Part shown: positions 38,237-49,647 of the stretch, one piece after another
How positions within the stretch are numbered: position 1 is the stretch's first letter
Layout: each line of letters opens with the position of its first letter
Source: Prunus persica
Lineage: Eukaryota > Streptophyta > Magnoliopsida > Rosales > Rosaceae
NCBI RefSeq assembly: GCF_000346465.2
Contig: NC_034010.1
Coordinates: forward strand, 16,937,574 to 17,001,573
Direction: 5' to 3'
DNA: 64,000 bases
Made by a program: the position numbers and the translations under genes
The notes under the pieces: model-generated
Told to the model about the DNA's origin: nothing
The model's database searches: none
What the model saw: only the letters and a program-made list of their open reading frames with translations

Positions 38237-40579
38237 TCAGAATGAGCGGTGTCTGACTCTAGAGTCGTGATACCGAGAGACACGTTGCTTGTAGGCCTCG
38301 TTCCGAAGGTTGGCATGTGCCCGGTGCTTTTCAAGAAGGTCGAGGTTTAGAGAAAGTGCTTCTTCATTTTGATTCGGTGCGAAGGTTTCCGTTCGGTAGG
38401 AAGGTTCGCCAATCTCTACCGGCGCAACGGCTTCCAAACCGAAAGCCAAAGAGAATGGGGTCTCTCCTGTGGACGTTCGGTAGGAGGTCCGAATGGCCCA
38501 TAGCGCTTCGGAAAGCTTCTCTGGCCAGGCTCCTTTGGCTTTGTCCAGCTGCCGTTTCAGCAATTTCTTGATGATTTTGTTTATTGCCTCTACTTGGCCG
38601 TTTGACTGGGGATGGGCCGGTGATGCAAAAAATAAGTTGATTTTCAGGCGGGTGCAAAATTGCCTGAAGAGCTCCGAATCGAACTGCCTACCGTTGTCGG
38701 TAATGATTGCATACGGGATGCCGAACCGGCAACAAATATGAGTCCAAACGAAGTCTTCCACTCTTGCTGCCGTTATGGTTGCCAAAGGCTCGGCCTCTAC
38801 CCATTTGGTGAAGTAGTCAACGGCAACCACCACGTATTTCACCTGGCCTTTGCCCTGCGGCATTGGACCGATCAGGTCCAGTCCCCATTGTGCGAAAGGC
38901 CAAGGAATCACAATCAGCGTCAAGGGTTCGGCAGGGATGTGCGGTATGGCGCCGAAACGCTAGCATTTATCACACTTTTTCACCAGCGAGATAGCGTCCT
39001 GGTGCATGGTCGGCCAAAAGTACCCCTGCCGAAAGGTTTTGTGGGCGAGTGATCGGGATCCGGAATGGTCGCCGCACACACCGTTATGGATCTCCCGAAG
39101 GACGTAGTCCCCCTGTTCTGCCGTAAGGCACTTGAGATATGGAGTTGTGTAGCCACGTTTGTAAAGGACGTCGTTGATGACGGTGTACCTTGCCGATCGG
39201 TACCTAAGCTTTCGGGCCTGGGCTTTGTCATCTGGAAGGGTGTCGTTGGTCAGGTACGAGTAGATAGGAGACATCCATGTATCCTCGTACCGTACGGTAA
39301 ATGTTTCGGAGGCTACCGTGCTCGGTTGGGCAAGAATTTCCACCGGTACCTTTCTTCCGATTTTATCGTTTATTGCCGAGGCTAGGCGTGCCAATGCATC
39401 GGCATGGCTGTTTTCGCTTCTGGGGATCTGCCTGATCTCGTAGGCTTGGAAGTTTTGGAGCAGCTGGTGGGTGGATGAAAGGTAGGCGTTCATGGAGGTG
39501 TCTCTGGCCACGAAGTCTGCCGTTACCTGGTTCACAATGAGCTGGGAGTCGCTGTGAATCCTGATTTGTTTTGCGTTCATGCTCTTGGCTAACCGAAGGC
39601 CGGCCAAGAGAGCCTCATATTCGGCTTCATTGTTGGAGGTTCGGAAGTTGAATCGAAGGGCGTACTCGATCTTGAGTCCCTCTGGTGTTGTCAGTACCAG
39701 GCCTGCTCCGCATCCTTGTTGGTTTGCCGAGCCATCGACATGCAGAACCCATACGGGCCTTGAGGTGTCGAGCCGTTTGGCGTCTACTTCCATTGGCGTT
39801 CCGGTTTCGGTAACCAGCTCGGCTGTCGGCTGTGCCGTTGATGGGGTGAGTTCGGAGATGAAATCGGCAACGGCTTGACCCTTTTCGGCGGGTCTTGGCA
39901 CGAATTGTATATCGAACTCTCCGAGTTCGATTGCCCACTTGATCAATCGGCCAGAAGTCTCTGGGTTTTGGAGCACCTGCCGAAGCGGTTGGTTGGTCAG
40001 AACTTTGATCCCGTGTGCTTGGAAATATGGCCGAAGTCTTCGTGCCGAGACTACCAGGGCTAGTGCAAGCTGCTCTAATGGGGGATACCGAAGTTCAGCG
40101 CTTTGGAGTGCTTTGCTGGCATAGAAAATTAGTAGCTCTGCCCTCTCTGGCTTTCGGACCAATACCGAACTGACAGCAGTGCCAGATACCGAAAGGTATA
40201 GATAGAGAATTTCCCCAGGTAGTGGTTTTGACAGGAGGGGTGCTCTGCCCATGTAGTCCTTTAAGTCTTGAAACGCTTTATCACACTCGGCAGTCCAGTT
40301 GATATCCCGTTTGCCCCCTTTCAAGGCTTTAAAGAACGGAACACACTTGTCGGTGGCCTTGGATATGAAACGAGTCAAGGCTGCCACGCGTCCGGTAAGG
40401 CTTTGAATGTCCTTCGCCGTTTTCGGCCTCTCCATATCGATGATTGCTTTTATTTTTTCGGGGTTCGCTTCGATACCCCTCTCACTAATCATGAATCCGA
40501 GGAATTTTCCGGAAGATACACCGAAGGCGCACTTCGTTGGGTTCAGCCTCATCCGATAATCCTTCAGCACGCCGAACAT
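38045..40579 (-). pseudogene. Gypsy pol: RT end, RNase H, archaeal RNase H, integrase
   Basis: 40579-38960 has the RT thumb (LKDYRMRLNPTKCAFGV), RT-linked RNase H (ILYLYLSVSG, YYASKAL-type), an archaeal-type RNase H (HVDGSANQQGCGAGLVL, EYEALLAGLRLA, HSDSQLIVNQV) and the integrase HHCC zinc finger ending KKCDKC. A TAG follows (probably CAG originally). The integrase core resumes at 38923-38237 with DYFTKWVEAEPL, TDNGRQF and the catalytic Glu in SNGQVEAINKI. Another stop (TGA, probably CGA originally) interrupts before IGDWVMRK. These fit C-to-T changes, as expected from deamination of methylated cytosine. Confidence 0.92.
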
Positions 40580-40603
40580 GACTGACAGATTCTGTAGATG
40601 TTC

Positions 40604-41900
40604 CTAGGCGGTTTTGCTCTTTACTAGCATGCCGTCAACGTAAACCTCCATGATGTTGCCGATGTACTTGGCGAAGATTCTGTTGACGAGCCTTTGATAC
40701 GTTGCCCCCGTGTTCTTCAGGCCGAACGGCATGACGTTGTAACAGTACAAACCCCTGTCCGTTATGAAGGCGGTGTGTTCGCTGTCAGGGGGGTGCATGA
40801 ATATCTGATTGTATCCCGAATAGGCGTCCATGAAGCTCAGCAGTTCATGTCCTGCGGTGGCGTCCACGAGCTGGTTTATCCGTGGCAACGGAAAGCTGTC
40901 CTTCGGGCAGGCCTTATTCAGATCGGTATAGTCTTGGCACATCCGCCAACCGCCTGTACCCTTCCGGACCATCACCGAGTTTGCCAGCCATACCGGATAC
41001 GTAGTTTCTCTGATGAAGCCGATGGTTTGAAGTTTGTTGACCTCTGTGCGCATCGCTTCGTATCGTTCGGCATCATACGAACGGCGCTTCTGTCTTACAG
41101 GCTTATATGCAGGGGAGATGCTGAGTTTGTGGCTGATGACCTCAGGATCTATGCCGGGCATATCCTCGTAAGACCACGCAAATACTTCCGAATGAAGCCG
41201 TAAGAAGTCTATGAACTGCGCTCGGAGGTTAGGGGTGAGTCTGGTGCCGATCTTAACCCGACGATCGGGCTGCTCGTCATTCAGGGTTATCGTTTCCAGT
41301 TCTTCGGCAGGTTGCATGTGTGGAGTCGGGGACTCATCCCTGGGGTCGTCAACGGGTCCTGTACCGTTCGGTATCCCCTGTACAGACATGGTCTCGTCGG
41401 GTACTTGTACAGTGGTTGACTTGAGTGCCGTGGCGTAGCAAGTCCGAGCGCTTAGTTGATTTACCCGGACAGTCCCTGTGCCGTAGGGGGTTGGGAACTT
41501 CATCAGTAGCATGTGGGGGGAAAGATGCGCTTTGACCATGGTGAGCGTCGTTCGTCCAACTATGACGTTGTACGCCGTCGGGCAATCAACGATGAGGAAT
41601 TGATCGTATACCGTCGTTTTCCTTGGCGCGATGCCGAAGGTTATGGGTAATGTCACGCTACCGATCGGTTAGACCAGATCTCCGGAGAAACTCAACAAAG
41701 GTGTCAACTGCCGGTTTACCTGGCAGTCCTTTATTCCCATCCCTCGGAAAGCTTCGGAAAAAATCACGTTCACCGAGCTCCCGGCATCGATCAGCACTCT
41801 TCCTACGTCGTAGTTTGCGATTTCTGCCCGGATGATCATTGGGTCGTCATGGGGATAGAGGATGCCTTATTCCTCCTCCTCGCAGAATGTGATTGGCTCT
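40604..41900 (-). pseudogene. Gypsy protease and reverse transcriptase
   Basis: Protease residues with DAGSSVNVIF lie near 41790, upstream of a stop at about 41668 (LV*PIGSVTLP). A 350-codon frame (41656-40604) contains the end of the protease domain, then RT motifs KVNKLQTIGFIRE, WRMCQDYTDLNKACPKD, LSFMDAYSGYNQI and PFGLKNTGATYQRLVN. The active-site box reads YVDGMLVKS (40631-40636 encode Asp-Gly) instead of YVDD, removing one catalytic aspartate. A TAG follows after KSKTA and the frame continues in the next ORF. Confidence 0.92.
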
Positions 41901-43890
41901 CAACGAACTTTCGGGATTTCCTGGCGCCGATTAAGCTCTATGCCGAACACCTGAGAAAACTGCGCGGCCCGCACATATTGCTTCATTGACCGGTTGCTCA
42001 TTCCTGCGATGGTGGGGCCACCGCTAATAGTGCTTATCATGTTTATCTGCCGAACCGGATTCGGCACCGGCGCTGTTGGCTGCCGGGCGATGTACTGATC
42101 CAGCTTCCCCTCCCTGATCAATCGCTCAACAATTTTTCTCAGGCTTATACAGTCTTCTGTATTATGGCTATTGTGCTGGTGGTATCGGCAGAATTTTCCG
42201 ATCTCTCGGTTGTCTTGCCGATTTGGTCTTCGGGCATTCGGCTTCGGTATTATTCCCTGTTTGTTCATCAGGACGGCCTCGTAGGTAGTGTTCAACAGGG
42301 TGAAGACTTCATTGGCTTGGTCATGATTCGGCAGGGGCGCTCGGTGGTCGTTGCGACCGTACCGTCCTTTCCCTTTCTTCGAGGGTTCTCTTGATCAGCG
42401 CGGTCGTCCTTTCTCTTATGACCTGCCGAGTATGTGTCGGTTCTCCCGTAGGATGTCGCCTTTGCCGGATAAGCACTTGATTCGGCGTTTCCTCGTGGTG
42501 TCGAAGCCGTGGGCTTCGAGTTGAAGTATTCGGCCTTGGCGTGGATGGCCGCTTGCTTCATCAGTTCGTCATACGTGCGCTAGTTGCTGCTGTGTACTAG
42601 GTATCGGAAGTGTGAGGACCGAAGGCCACTCTTAAAGGCGCCGTAGGCTGCCCTGTCGTCTGTTTCCGGACACCTTGAGTACTCGTGACTAAAACGCGCC
42701 GCGTACTCTCTCAACGGTTCGTCCTCTCCTTGCCGAATCGTGTACAGATCATCGGCAGAGTAAAGACGGTCCGTTTGAATCATGAAGTGGTTGAGGAAGA
42801 TCTGCTTCAGTTCGTCGAAGGAGTCTACCGTTTCTGGCTCTAACCGGTAGAACCAGTTCAGGTCTGCCCCGGTAAGGGAGGACGGGAATAGCAGGCACTG
42901 CCCTTCATCGCTCAAGCCCTTGCATCCTATGGCGGACTGAAATGAGTAGAGGTGGGTTAAGGGGTCTTCCGTTCCCGTATAGAACGGTATCCGAAGCTGC
43001 TGCCCTTCCTGATCCTGCCGAGAGTCCTGGATGCGCCTGGTAAATGGCCCCGGTCGAAGCTTTCCCCACTCTGGCCCCTGGGAGCGGGCGTTGTCGTTCT
43101 CCATTTTCTGGATTCTTTGAAAAAGGAGTCGTACAACGGGGTCTCGGCTAGGGATTTCCTCGGAATCGAAGTCTTCTGTTTGCCTCCGTAGGTTGAGTGG
43201 GTTAACCTCCGAGTTCCGCGAATGTGTTGCCGAACGGTAGGTGGACGTTTGCGTCCCGGACGGGATGTACTCGGATTCCGACTCCTCTTCGGGGCCCAAC
43301 CCCCTCACTTTCCGAATGGGCGACTTGTCCCCCAGGACCCTCATCCGTGAATCCCTTAGTCGGGCGCTCATCCTGATCGGAGACCTCTGTCTCTCTGCCT
43401 CTCGATCATTGATCCGATGTCGACAATCGGTGTAGACCTTCTTCGGGACATGTGGCTGATCCCTGGGTGGCGGGACCACCAATTGTTTGGAAGGAGCGGG
43501 CGTTGCCGTCGCTGCCTTATCGCGTTTCTTCCTCCCGTGAAGGGTCTGCAGGCTTTCGGAAGAGTGAGTTATCTGGATGTTCTGCGTGTGCTGCTGGTTG
43601 AGCAGCTGCTGGGTTTCGTCCACCTTGGACGAAAGAAAGTTGTTGTGTTCCTGAAGCCTCGCCATGTCCTTCCGTAAGGTTGCGATTTGGGCTGCCAGCT
43701 CGGCTTCGGCGGTTGTTTGGGTAGCGGGGGCATTTTCGAAGGGAGTGCCTGGAGGTAGCGCTGGGCTAGCTCCGCTCTGCCTTCCGAACGGTCCTCCCTC
43801 TTCCGTTAAGAACGTAGGTATTGAAGTGGTCCCCATGTGTTTAGGAGATAGTGGGTTGATAATTTTTCGGTTTCCCACAGACGGCGCCAA
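41900..43890 (-). pseudogene. Gypsy gag
   Basis: Starts MAPSVGNRKIINPL at 43890, three codons past the PBS. It has a long charged N-terminal region with a short coiled coil (IATLRKDMARLQEHN), then the retrotransposon gag domain (LTGADLNWFYRLEPETVDSF, HEYSRCPETDD) and a zinc-knuckle-like CRYHQHNSHNTEDC at about 42175. A TAG near 42578 (SSN*RTYDELM, probably TGG) and a frameshift near 42370 (one G missing in the GGGAAAGGACGG tract) break it. Confidence 0.9.
43872..43889 (-). other. Primer-binding site of gypsy element
   Basis: On the minus strand TGGCGCCGTCTGTGGGAA begins three bases after the 5' LTR. The TGGCGCC start fits a tRNA 3'-end complement of the type used by Tat-lineage elements; the exact tRNA is not determined. 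Confidence 0.75.
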
Positions 43891-43892
43891 AC

Positions 43893-44364
43893 TGTTGATG
43901 CGAAAAAGTGGTTCAGCACGTGATTCGTCAACTTAGTTAAATTATCCCTTCGGCAGGTGACTGCCTTCGGTAAGCGTTCTACTTCAGAAGAATAAGTACC
44001 TACAAAAGGATACGTTCGGTAAATCCTTGGGTACCGGTGTGGTACCGGCCGAAGGCTCTCCGATGCTTAAGTAAGTACGGATTTAGTAAAGTTTAACTGA
44101 TAGATCACACGATAGCGTACCGTTAGTTCTCCTTCTTTCCTTTTGGGGATATGGGTCTCCTTTTATAGGCCTTGGGAGGTGTGCACTGTGCTCATATTTC
44201 CGATGTGGGACTCTGGGCATGGATTGTGAGCATGGCACGTGTCTGATAGTGAAAGAGGCCAAGATAGATGGCTTCGGTAGGGAGCATGCCGAAGGGGTCC
44301 GTTGATCAGTATCGATCCCCTCCACGTGTTCGGTGGTAATAGGCCGTTTATTTCGGTATAAACA
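43893..44364 (-). repeat. 5' LTR of gypsy element
   Basis: 472-bp partner of 35389-35860, differing at about two positions (for example GGTAAATCC versus GGTAAAACC, and GTGTCTGAT versus GTGTTTGAT). Confidence 0.95.
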
Positions 44365-44369
44365 AATCT

Positions 44370-44698
44370 CCTATTAAAAAATATATGTGAATTAAAACAT
44401 TGAATCTAAACTTAATTCCTAATTAACATCATATATTTATAAGGGGCTTATATCTCAAATGATCAAGAGCAACTACTATTGCATCTGACATTCTTGGTTC
44501 CCATTTCTTTCTCTTGTAATATCGCTTGTTTTTTAAAAAATAAAAATAAATAAAAAATTCATATACTCCACTTCAAGCTCCTCTAGAACCTACAATAATT
44601 TGAGTCTTTCTCATAATCTTACATGCATGCATTTCTTTGTACTCAAGTCACGGGCTCGAAGCTCGAGAACATCACAAGTGCATTGCAAGTTTCTTTGA
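44370..44698. repeat. Segment B intergenic block, third part
   Basis: Matches 11310-11505 of segment A, with about 130 bp of extra AT-rich DNA (about 44435-44570). Non-coding; interrupted by the MULE. Confidence 0.8.
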
Positions 44699-45252
44699 GG
44701 GTAATTTAGCACTGGTACTAAATTATACACCCTGAACTATTACGCTAGTTGAAATCTACACCCTGAATTAATTTTTCAGCCAATTTAGTACTGGTATTAA
44801 ATTTTATCTCCAATTTACCCCCCATCATTAGTGTTTGGCAATTTCCATCCAAATCTCTATTTAAAAAACCACATGAATGGCACATGCCAACCCTGCAACC
44901 CAAATCTCTTGATCCCTCTCTCTTCTTCTTCATCTCTCTTCTCTCATTGTAAATAGCCAGAAGTTTGAAAAATTTTAAAAAAAAACCAAAACCAAGCCAA
45001 AGAAATCAACAATGAAAACAAATCTACAACCCATATATGCATCAAAGCTATGGACACAAACCCTCATCAAAGTTTTTTTTTCCCCATATCTGCAATCCTG
45101 TCACTGATGAGGAATCAAATCTGCAATAATTGGTCTTCCCCCATTGATTCCCTTTTCAAACATTCTCTTTCTTCTCTTATGACTGTTCCACATCCCTCCC
45201 CCACCCCCTACACACCCAATGACAACCCCACATAAAAGCCCACCAGACCACC

Positions 45253-45254
<2 letters not shown>

Positions 45255-45320
<66 letters not shown>
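45255..45320. repeat. (CT)n microsatellite
   Basis: About 66 bp of uninterrupted CT inside the MULE; the longest simple repeat in the window. Confidence 0.95.
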
Positions 45321-45321
<1 letters not shown>

Positions 45322-45369
45322 AAAAATACCCTAATTTGAAAACAAAATTCTACTAATTCATAAAACTAG

Positions 45370-45744
45370 CATATTCTTGCATACATCAGAATTGAGGTTT
45401 TCCACTTCATCCACTTTCTCAACCTTCATAGCTAGTGAATTTGCACCAACATCCACAGCATTAAACCTTTCTCAGAGGCAAATCGGATTTAGAAGCAGGA
45501 GATGCATCGGACCCATCAACGGGTTTCACCGTAAAATCAGCACTGTTTGATTATTTATCATCCTTGTCGACCTCAGAAGGCCCAGCTTCGCAATCCGCAA
45601 CAACATTCTCCGATGCTTCGAATTTAATCATGGGGTATACCAAAGTCCTGCCATAACACAACCACATCCCATATTCAGACCAGGGGAGCTTATGGCGAGG
45701 TGATGAATTTGGGGCTGTGTAGTGAGGATAAGGGATGCCAGTAT
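45370..45744 (-). pseudogene. Possible gene fragment captured by the MULE
   Basis: Minus strand, codon-like stretches in at least three frames: YPHYTAPNSSPRHKLPWSEY, then MIKFEASENVVADCEAGPSE (45690-45551); DFTVKPVDGSDASPASKSDL (about 45540); and NAVDVGANSLAMKVEKVDEV (about 45455-45395). The composition looks like real protein, unlike the flanking DNA, but I do not recognise the family. The 45841-45551 open frame runs into the nested LTR, so its first ~32 codons are not part of the captured sequence. Confidence 0.4.
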
Positions 45745-46756
45745 TGACAGGACCCGACCTAAATTCTACTTTGGAATTCGAGCCGAATTCTGTGAGTGTC
45801 CGACACCTGGTTAAAGCCGGGCACAAAGACCAAACTGCCATTCTAATTAAAAATTCACTTTTAAAATAAGATTATCTTCTACCGAAAATTCGACAGAGTG
45901 TCTCCTGTAATTCACTCATTTCCCAAAATTTCTACCCATCAACAAAAATTTAAAATTTCTCAAGCGTTCAGCATCTATCAATTTATATCCAAGAAATCAA
46001 GCATCACAACATTATGGCCTCAGGCCTCAATGAAACGAATAAATCATTCTTACTAACCACATTAAATTCAACTTCTTAAACCATCACTAGAACAATGCTA
46101 GATTTCATAATAACTTAGCTGGACTACCTTAATTATGTGCTCTCGTGGTTGCACCTTGTAACTATAGGCTGCCTACGTACTCTTACTGAGGGATCAAGCC
46201 ACACGTAGTTCTCGTTTTTCATCTCAACTTCTTGTTCCAAGCTTCCTGGCATTTCTCACATGGCAATATATAATCAAACAAGGAAATAAAAACATTTATA
46301 TCAAGTAAGCATGCTTGGAAAGCCATAACCATCAATTCCTCGTGACACCAATGGTGACACGTTTTGACATGTAATCCTCGTTGGACTCAGGAGACATATG
46401 GTCAACCTGGTCCGCAATCCTCGCTCCCACGGTCCGAATAACTCTAAGACTCATGGGGCAAAATATGCTAGAAAAACTTAAGATATTTAATACTATATAA
46501 AATAATAAAGGATAAAGATAAATAAACATGCTAAAATAAAATAAAATGAAATAAAATAAGTTAAAGATTTATAAGCTAAGAACACTCTTGTAAAGAACTC
46601 AAGTAAAGTTCATAAATAAATATATATATCCATCTATCGCTTATAAAACAAATGTGACGCTTAAGAAAATAATGGTAACTGTATAAAATCCTCAATTTAG
46701 TTTAAAAGCATCTCAGAACTTAAATTCTCTCCACCTAGACGTACCCCTATTTCTAA

Positions 46757-46992
46757 TCCGTCAATTCCTTTAATACCGTCAATTCCATATATGCCATCAA
46801 TTCCATATATCCGTCAATTCCAATAATAATCCGTAAATTTCAATGTTAGTCCGTCAATTCCATCCTCGCAAGTCTCAGAACCATAAAGTTTACCGAGCCG
46901 CATTTCTCGCAGGTCTCAGAGATAACACTTCAATCTGAGCCGCAATCCTCGCAGGTCTCAGAGATAAACACTTCAATCTGAGCCGCAATCCT
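46757..46992. repeat. Short tandem repeats: CCGTCAATTCC array and 52-bp duplicate
   Basis: CCGTCAATTCC or close variants occur about seven times in 46757-46862. A second repeat, GCAGGTCTCAGAGATAA then CACTTCAATCTGAGCCGCAATC, occurs twice in 46907-46992. Confidence 0.75.
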
Positions 46993-47239
46993 TGCACCGC
47001 ACGATTCAGGCATCCCCGAAACTCATGGGGCATCATCAAAATAACAAACTGTCTCAAGGCAACTGGGGGGGTACCCTGGCAGTGGGTTTGAAAACTATAA
47101 CTCGCCATTTATATAAACTTTAAATAGATTGATTCTCAACTAAACTTAAAATATATATATATATATATCATAATCTGATAAAAGCCAAAAGCCAAGATTC
47201 ATCCTTTTCAACTACTGAATATATATATATATATATATA

Positions 47240-47639
47240 CAGTCCCCTTCTATTGAGGGATCCCTCAAATAAAATTATTTGAGGGACGCCCTTTAGGGTA
47301 CCCTATAATTTTTTTCCCAATGATCCAAACCATCTATTTTTTAGGTCTTCATTCATAGATCATCCTTACAAAAAATTAGACAAATCGGAAACCGTTTCGA
47401 TATCCAATTGTGTCTTACAAAATCAATGAACACGGTACTTCAAGAAAATGCTAAAATTTCAATAACTTAATTGAGTGGTCAAATGATATCGGATTCAAGT
47501 GATTTTTTGTAGGGATGATCTTTGAATGAGTATCTACAAAATAGACGGTTTGGATTAGTGAAATACAATCCGGAGTGGGGCCTACAGGGGTGTCCCTCAA
47601 ATAAGCTTATTTGAGGGATCCCTCAATAGAAGCTCTCTG
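47240..47639. mobile_element. MITE with long inverted terminal repeats
   Basis: 400 bp. The left end has TTCTATTGAGGGATCCC, then TCAAATAA..TTATTTGAGGGACGCCC; the right end has the same in reverse (GGGTGTCCCTCAAATAA ... TTGAGGGATCCCTCAATAGAA). About 45 bp pair almost perfectly. Outer bases CAG.../...CTG lie between TA dinucleotides in (TA)n DNA, which fits a TA duplication, but the flanking TA repeat makes this uncertain. Each terminal repeat is itself partly palindromic (TTGAGGGATCCCTCAA). Confidence 0.85.
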
Positions 47640-49647
47640 TATATGTATATATATATATACACACACACTAAATACTTGGCTAGCTTGTTAACTATCTCGA
47701 TCTCTGCTTAGCATACCATTCCAATATTATATTTATACTCCTACCACACAATTAACCATGAACATATATAAACAGGTGATAAATAAACAGATAATTAAAT
47801 ACTCATCTCGAAATCACATAAAATCATGAAATTAAAACTACAACTAAACCAAGTGAACACTCGCACGCACATGAGCTTTCTAAAGGCGCAAACATATCAC
47901 ATGGAGCTCATCCTCATTATTTAATCCAAAATCCTGGCCCTGGGCTCCTAGAAGTGCGTGCATTGTATTTGAAGTCATTCTCAAGCCTATGTAAACCTTT
48001 CCAATGATTAGAACGGTCTAGGAGTGCATCGGGACTCAAAAAGCGATAAGTCCTAAAAAGTCAACCCGAGACCCCGTGGGGTCCACTACCTCAAAATTCC
48101 GATCCAAGAGTTCCTAAAGGTCATCACATGCCTAGGACATATGTCTCGATAGTTTGGTCTCAACTGGACGGTCAGATTGATCACGATTGCGCGATCGGAC
48201 GGTTACTATCAACCTAACCCTAGGGTTGGCATTTTGGAATATCCGGGTCTCCATTTTTCGATCTGTCGAGTCCTATACGATTCTGGAATTGTCTAGATCA
48301 ACATGTATAAAATTGACTACAATCCAACGGTTCAAACGTATTGAACCTGAAAAACACACAATATGCGAAATCCGTTCAGGGTCCAAACGTTGTCCAAATT
48401 AATATCCATGAATTCCTACGCGCTCCTGAGGACCAAAAGATCATTTTAGGTTCTGAAAGCGACTTCACTACGCTAGCCACGCGCCGCCGCACGCACCGGC
48501 AGCGTGGGTGGCTTGATCAAATTCCGCCAGCAGGAAATCTTCAAAACTGAAAACCCAGCTTCCTATCTTAGGTAAAACATCCTATTTGGAATCACTTTTT
48601 GTTTTGGACCTACCTCAAAAAGTGGCCGGAAGTGGCCGGAATCGAAGGCCGAAACTGGCCAAAACTTCAATCGCTTAATCAACCAATTAAACGCAGAAAT
48701 TTCTAAAAATAACACCACCAGCAGTTAGAACACGTTGAAAGGATAGAAAATCATACCAAATTCGAAAGATTTGGTGGCCGGAGGCGTCCGAACGAGCTCC
48801 CGAAAGTTTACTAAAAACCTATCCAATACCGCCTGTTCCGTGGCTGATTCCGGGGGCCACGCCGGCGGATCAATTGAGAAGTTGAAGGAGAGAAGTTGGC
48901 TGGTCGTGAAGCTTCTAAGGGGACGGAAAAAATCTGGGTTTTAAAACTGAACTTTGAAATATTTACGGTTGTGCCACTGAACTTCTTTAAATCTTAACTT
49001 CTTCGTTACAACTCCGATTTGAGCCCACTACGTGTCTACGAACTCGTTTCGATGTGCTCTACACAACAGTAGAATCAGGATTTCCAAATTCCTTCCCAAA
49101 CTTAAAATGACTTTTTTACCCCTTATAATATTAAATAATATTTTAATTTCTCAAAAACCTTAATTAATTCAAATCATTTTATTTTAATGTTTGTTTCAAT
49201 TTAATTCCTCTTTTAAATTTATTCTCTCTTACTTTAAATATTTTAACACTTTTTCGGGTTGGGATGTAACAATTCCACCAAAGTCTCCCCAGTCAACAAG
49301 TCAACATGTAAACCTATTAAAATATTCCAGGGCAACATTGTCTTTTTCTTTAATAATTTAATATTTAATTATTAGCTTAGGATCGGGTCGTTACAAGTAT
49401 AGCCAGGCGGCTATACCTTTTAAATATATTATATTACATTTTCCTTATTTTTCTTAATACAATACCTTGTAAAATGTCAAATTTACCCTTATATTTTACG
49501 GACATTTGGATGGAATTGTAAAAAAGCTAACGACAATGGTGAAATTGGCGAATAAATTTAATACAATGGCTAAATTGGCTAAAAATTAATTCATGGTAGA
49601 GAATTCAACAAGCGTGATAGTTCATGGGGGTATTCAGCAGTTTAACC

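Larger units (their letters stand above)
35389..44364 (-). mobile_element. Full-length Ty3/gypsy retrotransposon, Tat lineage
   Basis: 8976 bp with 472-bp LTRs (35389-35860 and 43893-44364) differing at about 2 positions, flanked by a perfect 5-bp duplication AATCT (35384-35388, 44365-44369). On the minus strand the order is 5' LTR, PBS, gag, protease, RT, RNase H, a second archaeal-type RNase H, integrase, non-coding spacer, antisense ORF, 3' LTR. The second RNase H and the antisense ORF are marks of the Tat lineage. GC content is clearly above the surroundings. Gag-pol carries several premature stops, a frameshift and an altered RT active site, so this copy cannot drive its own transposition. 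Confidence 0.96.
45745..49395. mobile_element. Large LTR-like insertion (3.65 kb) nested in the MULE
   Basis: Starts TGACAGGACCCGACC and ends GATCGGGTCGTTACA, with a perfect 5-bp duplication AGTAT on both sides (45740-45744, 49396-49400). TG...CA ends and a 5-bp duplication are those of LTR retrotransposons. No coding domains and no internal second LTR are apparent, so it looks like a solo LTR of a family with very long LTRs, or a non-autonomous element. Internal features: CCGTCAATTCC short repeats (46757-46862), a two-copy repeat of about 52 bp (46900-46992), and a nested MITE. Confidence 0.75.
44699..49647. mobile_element. Mutator-like element (MULE) with long TIRs
   Basis: Found by comparison with segment A, where the target is uninterrupted. 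Ends GGGTAATTTAG... (left) and GGTTAAACTGC... (right, reversed) begin imperfect terminal inverted repeats of roughly 150 bp; the best block is TGAATTAATTTTT, then AGCCAATTTAG. Flanks are 9-bp duplicates with one mismatch, TTTCTTTGA (44690-44698) and TTTCTTTAA (49648-49656), the usual MULE length. Without the nested 3.65-kb insertion the element is about 1.29 kb. It has no transposase, so it is non-autonomous. Between the TIRs are a long CT microsatellite and possible captured gene sequence. Confidence 0.85.
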
